Shown here: in pieces, positions 58,534 to 64,000 of the stretch
How the letters are laid out: the number at the start of each line of letters is the position of its first letter
Position numbering within the stretch: the stretch's first letter is position 1
Origin: Treponema sp.
Lineage (GTDB): Bacteria; Spirochaetota; Spirochaetia; Treponematales; Breznakiellaceae
Direction: 5' to 3'
Assembly (NCBI GenBank): GCA_009777335.1
Contig: WRMC01000002.1
Span: 161,981 to 225,980, forward strand
Length of the DNA: 64,000 bases
Made by a program: the position numbers and the translations under genes
The notes under the pieces: generated by a model
Databases searched by the model: none
Told to the model about the DNA's origin: nothing
What the model saw: the letters and a program-made list of their open reading frames with translations, nothing else

Positions 58534-58604
58534 AGCGGACGACGGGAGTCGAACCCGCGTCACGAGCTTGGGAAGCTCGGATAATGCCGTTATATGACGT
58601 CCGC
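58534..58604 (-). tRNA. tRNA-Gly (anticodon CCC)
   Basis: The minus strand folds as a cloverleaf. The acceptor arm is GCGGACG/CGTCCGC, the anticodon arm CGAGC-TTCCCAA-GCTCG has anticodon CCC, and the T arm CGGG-TTCGACT-CCCG has the normal TTCRA loop. The discriminator is U73, as usual for bacterial tRNA-Gly. CCA is not encoded (TAAA follows), so it must be added by the CCA enzyme. Confidence 0.92.
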
Positions 58605-58701
58605 GTGGGTCTAGGGGGAATATAGTACGGCCTGGGGCAGATAGTCAAGGGTATCAAAAAATGACGAAGAACCACCAAAAACTCATGACATGAGCGATAC
58701 C

Positions 58702-59817
58702 CTAATTATCTATCCTTCTAAATATCCCTAATAGTTCGGCTCCCCGGATGGGTTCTTCGGGCCTAAAGTTCCTGCCATCGGGGAGATTTAAGAGCTCCGT
58801 CTCGACGGTGCCGAGGATGGAGTCAAAGAAGGGGGAGAGGGCGGGGATGTCCGCAATGGGGCTCCGGGGGTTGGTTCCTCCGGAGAAGCGGGCGGAGTAG
58901 CGGGTAAGGAGGGACCTGTCGGCCCTGGCCTCTGCGTAGAGGTGCCAGATGAGCCAGGCGGCTCCTGCCCGGGTAACCAGGTCATTCTGATTGGGTCTGG
59001 CCAGGGGCCATTCGAGGGCCTGGACATTCTGGGTGTAGGGGATAAAGCCCCGTTCCAAAAGGCGGTTGAAAAACTCCCCTTCGCTTAGGTCCCTTCCGCC
59101 GCTTATAAAACGGAGCAGCTGGGTTTCGTTCCTGGCGATAGAGATGCTGTCTATCCAGGTGATGCCTTCCCGCCCCAGGATGCCCAGGGTTCCATCTCTG
59201 GCGCTGGCGGCGTCCCGCATCTCCCAGGCCATGTTGCGCTGCCTCTGGTAGCTGCTCGAGTAAATCGCCCTTAATGGGGAGGCAAAGGCCATGTCAAAGG
59301 CTCCGGCGGCTTCGGCAAAGCGGTTGAGGCCCAGGAGGGCCCGGCCCCTTTCTATGTGGAGTTCCCCAAAACCCGGGGCACTGGGCTGGGGGCCCGTAAT
59401 CTGCAGCTCCCTTTCGGCAAGCTCCAGCCGCCGGGCATGATCCCCCGCGAGAAGGATCCCTAAAATGATCGAGGGGATGTTCCCCGGGGCAGCGGCCTGG
59501 GAAACCCCATGGAGCCGCAGGGCCTCGTTCTGCCGCCCCTCGAGGATGGCCAGCCGCCCCGACCAGGCACTCAGGCGGCCCGAAAAGTAGCTGTCCGCCG
59601 AGGCGTTCCGTTCCAGGTCGGTGATAAGCCGGCGGGCGGCGCTTATGTCACTTTGCATGGGTGCAGCGGCAGCTTCCAGGGGGACGATGAGGTCCTCCAG
59701 GGCCCCCAGATCTTCGTCCATCTGCAGACGCTGGCGGTCTATGGTGACATCCCTCTGGGAGGCACAGGACGAAAAAATCGCTGCGGTCAGGATGAGAATA
59801 AAAATACGGCCCTTCAT
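58702..59817 (-). CDS. Probable lipoprotein with TPR-like repeats
   Basis: A 371-residue exported protein. The N-terminus KGRIFILILTAAIFSSC is a lipoprotein signal with the lipobox FSSC (Cys18). The mature part is helical with repeat-like spacing (RALLGLNRFAEAAGAFDMAF, AARRLITDLERNASADSYFS), as in TPR proteins. The C-terminus ends with PIRGAELLGIFRRIDN. It lies 24 nt after the large propeller-like gene and likely shares its transcript. Start ATG at 59817 has GTGAGGAACC. Function unknown. Confidence 0.72.
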   Translation of the reverse strand: MKGRIFILILTAAIFSSCASQRDVTIDRQRLQMDEDLGALEDLIVPLEAAAAPMQSDISAARRLITDLERNASADSYFSGRLSAWSGRLAILEGRQNEALRLHGVSQAAAPGNIPSIILGILLAGDHARRLELAERELQITGPQPSAPGFGELHIERGRALLGLNRFAEAAGAFDMAFASPLRAIYSSSYQRQRNMAWEMRDAASARDGTLGILGREGITWIDSISIARNETQLLRFISGGRDLSEGEFFNRLLERGFIPYTQNVQALEWPLARPNQNDLVTRAGAAWLIWHLYAEARADRSLLTRYSARFSGGTNPRSPIADIPALSPFFDSILGTVETELLNLPDGRNFRPEEPIRGAELLGIFRRIDN

Positions 59818-59841
59818 AGGTTCCTCACTTTGGGGAGATGC

Positions 59842-62526
59842 TTAGCGGAACTGCCAGCGGTAGAGCAAGGCATCCATCCCCATGCCAATAATTTCGGGTC
59901 TCCGGTTTCCCTGGGCTTCTATAAAATAGGGCCTGCCCCAGAGGGGTAGGGGGAAGCTCTCCAGGGAGCGGAAATTCCTGGTATATCCGTGGAGGGCATT
60001 CCCCTCGCCGGTAATAAAAATTTCTGGGATCCCGTCTCCGTCGTAATCAAAGAGGATGAGCTGCCCCTCTTCCCGGACCTGGAAGCCCGGGATGCCCTGG
60101 AGGAGGACCTCCCCCTCTAGGCTCACCCTAAAGAGGAAGCCCTCGGCCGAGATGAGCCAGAGGAACTGGCCGTCAAAGAGGGGCTGCTGGAAAAACACCC
60201 CCCCCAGTTTAATGGGAAAGGGCGGGACCTCTCTGGCCTCTTCATCAAAGATGAAGAGGTCCCCGGCCTGGCTTACAAAGGCCAAAAGGAGCCGGTTTTC
60301 CTGGGCAAAGAGGAGGGGGGACCCAAAGCCCAGGCCTGAGTCGAAGCTAAAGTCATCATCGGCATCGCTTAAAAGGGAGGCAGGCCAATTGGGCAGGGCC
60401 CTTCCCTCATGGTCCAGAAGCCAGACCTCTCCAAAGAAGCTCTTGGGGTAGGTGGCGGCAAAATGCCGGGGCTGCTGGCCCACGAGGCCCCGGGGAACAA
60501 GGGTCATAAACGTGGGGGGAGAACGGAGGGCCGCAAAGAAGCTGGTCTCCCAGACCTGTACCCGGCCCTGGGCATCCACGCTGTGGACCCTGCCATCTTC
60601 GCAGCTAAGGTAGACCATGCCGTTAAAGACCTCCGGTGGGCTGGAGAGCCTGAGGCCCGTCACCACCGGAAAGCCCGGGAGCTGTTCCAGATTGCCGTCC
60701 ACCAGGCTGACCCGGCCCCGGTCGTTTACCACCCAGGCGCGGATCTGTGTTCCCAGGCCCTGGGCGGGGATGATCCAGTGCTGGCCCTGGCCCTCCAGGG
60801 TCCCTATGATGTCCATGGTGCCGGGGTCTATGGCAAGGACCGACTCCCCGGCGCTGAGGAAGATCCGGCTTGGGCCAGGAAGGGCCGGGTGATCCCCCGC
60901 CCCGTAGACCAGGTTCGAGGGCCGCTGCCTGGCCTGGATGGGTGCCGAGGCCACCAGGATCATCCCGCTCCCCGAGCCGGGGACCAGAGCTATCTGGAGG
61001 CTTAGTTGCCCCCGATCCAGGTTCACCCTGACCAGGCCCTGTCTATAGATCCTTAGAAAGCTGCTTATCAGGGTTTGCTCCCTTAGGAAGAAGGGAACCG
61101 CCACATCCAGGGAATAATAAAGACTAAAGGCGCTGGCTATGCTTCCCCCCCGGGCTCCTCCGGCTATTTCCTGCCACTGGGCCGAACGGGGGAGGATCTC
61201 GTTCCTCTGGATGGCCCGCATGGCCGCCAGAAGGGTGTCCGCCGATTCACTCAGGAAAAGATAGTTCTGATGAACGATATAGTAGGGGGAAGGAAGGTTG
61301 ATATCCCAGCGCCGCAGGAGGGACTGGATAAAGCCCGGGACCTCAATTTGAGGTATCCGGGTGCCGTCCAGGTTGAGCCGCACATTTTCGCTCAGGGCGA
61401 TGGAACGGAAGGCCCGGTCAAAGACCTCCTGCCGCCGCCCCTCGTCCCTCACCTGGATGGCATAGACCGGATGGGGCCGGCCCTCCATGGCAAAGACCGC
61501 CATCTCGCTGCCGGACCAGGAAAAGAGAAGATCCTCCAGGGTGAGCCGAAGGATGGTCCGGGAGGCAGAGTCGGCCTGCCGGATCAGGTCCCCCAGTTCG
61601 GGGCCCGAAAAAACCAGGGCCGCCTCAAGGAGCTCCTCCAGGGTCCCAATCGATATGACCGCGGCGTACTGGGCCGCCTCGGGGAAGCGCTCGGTGATCT
61701 CCGGGACGGCCCCCCGCCGCTGCAGGAGCCCCTCGATGGCAGCTTGGGACGAAGAGAGGGCGGCCCCCAGGTGCAGCTCGAGCCTATGGGGGCCCACGGT
61801 GAGCCCTGCCTCGACGGGGGAATCAAAATTGATGTGGGCCATGAGATCCCCCATCCCCTGATCCTGCTCAGAGAGGAGGGCAGCAAAAAAGGAGGGGGAG
61901 ATAAGAAGGGCCGCATCAAAGTCCGAGGGCCCAAGACCCTCACCGGGGGGGCCGAGAGCCCGGGCTTCATAAACGGCGGAACTGCTGCTTATGACCAGGA
62001 GGTTCTTATGGGGCCCTATGTAGAGGGTCAGGCCCTCAAGGCGGTACTCGAAGCGGGAGTTCCGCCCGGCTTGCACATAGTAGAGGTTGGGGGCCTGGAT
62101 AAACCGGGAGGCCCAGGGGAGGACCCGCAAAAGGGGGGAGAAGATCCCCAGGTCCCAGGCGGCAATAAATACCGGGGCCCCCTGGGGTCCCTCATCGGGG
62201 AGGAGGGCCAGGACCAGGTTCCCCCGGGCGGCCAGGCGGACGAAGGGATTTTTTAAGAGGGGAGAAGCCCTGAGTTCATTAATCGAATGTTCCAGGTCCC
62301 TAAGTTCCGGAACCGATGCCATCTCTTTGAGGGGTTCGTGGGAGAGGATCCCCTCCACCAGGGCCAGGGGCCGGGGGATGCTCACGACGAGATCAGAGCC
62401 AGGGGGGATGATCGAAGCGGCCCTGACCCGGCCTATGAAGGCGCTCAGGGTCCAGACCAAAGAGAGGACCAGGATGATACCAAGGGGAATAAAGATAAAT
62501 TTTACTACCGGTTTGGGAAGACCCAT
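59842..62526 (-). CDS. Large membrane-anchored protein with beta-propeller-like C-terminal part
   Basis: An 894-residue protein. One N-terminal membrane helix (residues 8-30, IFIPLGIILVLSLVWTLSAF) anchors it. The first half (to about 500) has a DUF3352-like pattern (PGSDLVVSIPRPLALVEGIL, NPFVRLAARGNLVLALLPDE). The second half has repeated short strands with Asp/Gly turns (GDHPALPGPSRIFLSAGES, FDYDGDGIPEIFITGEGNAL), as in PQQ or FG-GAP propellers. It probably faces the periplasm. Start ATG at 62526 has GGGAG. The lipoprotein gene follows after 24 nt. Confidence 0.68.
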   Translation of the reverse strand: MGLPKPVVKFIFIPLGIILVLSLVWTLSAFIGRVRAASIIPPGSDLVVSIPRPLALVEGILSHEPLKEMASVPELRDLEHSINELRASPLLKNPFVRLAARGNLVLALLPDEGPQGAPVFIAAWDLGIFSPLLRVLPWASRFIQAPNLYYVQAGRNSRFEYRLEGLTLYIGPHKNLLVISSSSAVYEARALGPPGEGLGPSDFDAALLISPSFFAALLSEQDQGMGDLMAHINFDSPVEAGLTVGPHRLELHLGAALSSSQAAIEGLLQRRGAVPEITERFPEAAQYAAVISIGTLEELLEAALVFSGPELGDLIRQADSASRTILRLTLEDLLFSWSGSEMAVFAMEGRPHPVYAIQVRDEGRRQEVFDRAFRSIALSENVRLNLDGTRIPQIEVPGFIQSLLRRWDINLPSPYYIVHQNYLFLSESADTLLAAMRAIQRNEILPRSAQWQEIAGGARGGSIASAFSLYYSLDVAVPFFLREQTLISSFLRIYRQGLVRVNLDRGQLSLQIALVPGSGSGMILVASAPIQARQRPSNLVYGAGDHPALPGPSRIFLSAGESVLAIDPGTMDIIGTLEGQGQHWIIPAQGLGTQIRAWVVNDRGRVSLVDGNLEQLPGFPVVTGLRLSSPPEVFNGMVYLSCEDGRVHSVDAQGRVQVWETSFFAALRSPPTFMTLVPRGLVGQQPRHFAATYPKSFFGEVWLLDHEGRALPNWPASLLSDADDDFSFDSGLGFGSPLLFAQENRLLLAFVSQAGDLFIFDEEAREVPPFPIKLGGVFFQQPLFDGQFLWLISAEGFLFRVSLEGEVLLQGIPGFQVREEGQLILFDYDGDGIPEIFITGEGNALHGYTRNFRSLESFPLPLWGRPYFIEAQGNRRPEIIGMGMDALLYRWQFR

Positions 62527-62618
62527 GGGAAGCTCCCTTTAGCTAGATATTTCATTCTATAGTATAGTAGACTTTTAGGAACACAGGTAGCCCTTAGGGG
62601 GCCACGCAGGGGGGCAGG

Positions 62619-63800
62619 GTGAAAAAATTCGGAATGACAAAGCTGAACAGCAGGATCGTGTTTTGTTTCATGTTGTTTTTTTGTGCAGCCCTGGTCTTTT
62701 CCCAGGGCCCCTCGGATGACAGCGGGGGAAATTTCCTCACCAGCAGCTGGGACTTCCCCCTTTACCTGACGGTAGGAACCCATAGCGATGTCCCGGTGAT
62801 CCATAGGACCCTCCGAGGCGGGGAGGAGGAGTACTTCCTTTTGGAAGCCCCCTCCAATGGGCGGCTGACCCTGGAAACCACCGGCTCCCTGGATATGGTG
62901 ATGGAACTCTACGATGCCGACACGGGGGCTTTCCTTGGGAATGATGATGACAGCGGGGAATCATGGAACGCCCGGATGGTCCGTAATGTAGAGGGGGGCC
63001 GCAGTTATATGGTCCTGGTTTCGGGCTATTCTGAATCTGTCTCGGGGGACTATGGCTTCCGGGCCTATATCATAAACTATACCCACGATAACAGCTGGGA
63101 TGCTCCCATTCCCTATACGGTAGGCGCCAATGCGGCTACACCCTCCCTGGGCCGTTTTTTGGAGGGGGGTGAAGAAGATTATTTTCTGATTAATCCCCAG
63201 GCCGAAGGCTACCTTATCGTAGAAACCACCGGCAGCACCGACACCTACATGGAACTCTACGATGCCTATTCGAGGGCCCAGCTGGCCTATAACGATGACG
63301 GCGGCCAGGGCCTCAATGCCCGGATCCGGTATTTTGTGGAACCCGGGCAGACCTTCATCGCCATGGTCCGGGGCTATGGTTCCTGGACCAGCGGGGAGTA
63401 TGCCTTTAGGGCCTTTATCCAAGAGACTGAACTTGATAACAGCTGGACGCGGCCCCTGGCCTACACCCTGGGCCAGGATGATACGGTCAGCGGCATCACC
63501 CGCTGGCTCGATGAGGAAGGGGAAGATTTCTTCCTTCTGGTCCCCTCCTTTGACGGCATCCTCACCGCCGAGACCACCGGCAGCACCGATACCTATATGG
63601 AACTCTATGATGCCGAAACCCGGGAACTCCTGGCCGAGGACGATGACAGCGGCCAGAACTGGAACGCCCAGATTCGGTATACCGTAAGCCAGGGCCGCGC
63701 CTACATAGCCCTGGTCCGGGGCTACGGCTACTGGGCCAGCGGGGAATATACCTTCAGGGCATATGTGACTCCCGCAGGGATTCCTAATGCAGGATTGTGA
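62619..63800 (+). CDS. Secreted protein with three PPC-like repeats
   Basis: A 393-residue exported protein. A signal peptide covers residues 10-30 (VFCFMLFFCAALVFS). The mature part has three tandem repeats of about 110 residues with the motif GGEEEYFLLEAPSNGRLTLE, then TTGSLDMVMELYDADTG, and a final SGDYGFRAYI. This is the pattern of bacterial pre-peptidase C-terminal (PPC) domains, which are beta sandwiches. No catalytic domain is present. Start GTG at 62619 or ATG 62634 are possible. A divergent pair with the propeller gene, sharing an AT-rich gap. Confidence 0.8.
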   Translation: MKKFGMTKLNSRIVFCFMLFFCAALVFSQGPSDDSGGNFLTSSWDFPLYLTVGTHSDVPVIHRTLRGGEEEYFLLEAPSNGRLTLETTGSLDMVMELYDADTGAFLGNDDDSGESWNARMVRNVEGGRSYMVLVSGYSESVSGDYGFRAYIINYTHDNSWDAPIPYTVGANAATPSLGRFLEGGEEDYFLINPQAEGYLIVETTGSTDTYMELYDAYSRAQLAYNDDGGQGLNARIRYFVEPGQTFIAMVRGYGSWTSGEYAFRAFIQETELDNSWTRPLAYTLGQDDTVSGITRWLDEEGEDFFLLVPSFDGILTAETTGSTDTYMELYDAETRELLAEDDDSGQNWNAQIRYTVSQGRAYIALVRGYGYWASGEYTFRAYVTPAGIPNAGL

Positions 63801-63862
63801 ACATACCGTAGGATTGATGCTGTCATAGCTTACTCAAAACTAAGACCTCATTATCTCTGCAC

Positions 63863-63993
63863 CGCTGGACAAAAACATGCCCCCAGCGGCTCAAGCGTCC
63901 GGGCCACACAACTAAAGACAAAATCGATGCGTATGCGGTTTACATAGTTTTATATCATATTAAGTAATGTGGCCAGGCCGAAATCTCCGCCGG
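63863..63993. repeat. Dispersed intergenic repeat, copy B
   Basis: Partner of the stretch at 22643-22742. Shared blocks are CGCTGG at the start, GCGGCTC-AGCG further on, and the 17-nt GCCGAAATCTCCGCCGG at the end. CCGCTGG (63862-63868) and CCAGCGG (63883-63889) can pair as a 7-bp hairpin. The rest of the 3' gap (63801-64000) holds no gene that I can see. Confidence 0.4.
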
Positions 63994-64000
63994 GAGCATT

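Overview
The window reads as chromosomal DNA from a GC-rich spirochaete of the Treponema group, probably a relative of the termite-gut treponemes. This rests on gene content and order: a FliS/FlgN-like flagellar pair behind a sigma-28 type promoter, an unusually long serine hydroxymethyltransferase, a rpsP-khpA-rimM-trmD-rplS block followed by a YlqG/FlhB-C-like pair, a LolCDE-type cluster with a LolA-like and an outer-membrane protein, and many proteins that look restricted to spirochaetes. No database search was possible, so this is an inference. Genes are densely packed on both strands, with many 1-4 nt overlaps. No phage, insertion sequence, rRNA or CRISPR array was seen.

Layout. 1-1.3 kb: end of a sugar ABC permease operon with a promoter whose spacer is a 12-bp palindrome. 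1.4-6.7 kb: six-gene minus-strand operon for a gliding-type (GldA/F/G-like) ABC exporter plus a DUF4340 protein and two small membrane proteins. 6.8-9.8 kb: ftsH and an M15-type peptidase. 9.8-13 kb: LolA-like, RodZ-like, RimO. 13-15.3 kb: aldose epimerase-like protein and MATE pump. 15.4-16.5 kb: flagellar chaperones. 16.5-19.4 kb: PcrA/UvrD helicase and an aminotransferase-like remnant. 19.6-22.6 kb: NYN-domain protein, two membrane proteins, a second M15-type peptidase. 22.6-23.2 kb: non-coding stretch with a dispersed repeat. 23.2-28.4 kb: RNA methyltransferase, acetyltransferase, GlyA, RsmG, truncated MetH. 28.4-35.5 kb: two proteins of unknown role, a 74-residue protein, a radical SAM enzyme, a CBS/CorC-type protein, PurD.

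35.6-39.2 kb: proA-proB-(LiaF-like)-proC, complete glutamate-to-proline synthesis. 39.2-41.5 kb: HTH/receiver-like regulator behind a possible leader peptide, recX, rpsI, rplM. 41.6-48.3 kb: AI-2E family protein and the Lol-type operon. 48.3-50.5 kb: pyrD-pyrK and a hemerythrin. 50.6-55.9 kb: ribosomal/tRNA-modification operon running into flagellar-like genes, an HD-GYP protein and YraN. 55.8-58.1 kb: an arginine/serine-repeat protein, MTA phosphorylase and a coiled-coil protein. 58.1-58.7 kb: tRNA-Gly(CCC) with a duplicated 3' end and three perfect hairpins. 58.7-63.8 kb: lipoprotein, propeller-like membrane protein and a three-repeat secreted protein.

Points most worth checking: rimM appears to start at AUU; several genes have a -10 box 5-9 nt before the start codon and no Shine-Dalgarno sequence (leaderless mRNAs); metH stops inside its pterin domain; a bacterial protein carries an RS-repeat domain; and the tRNA-Gly locus holds a partial tRNA copy and a hairpin cluster.
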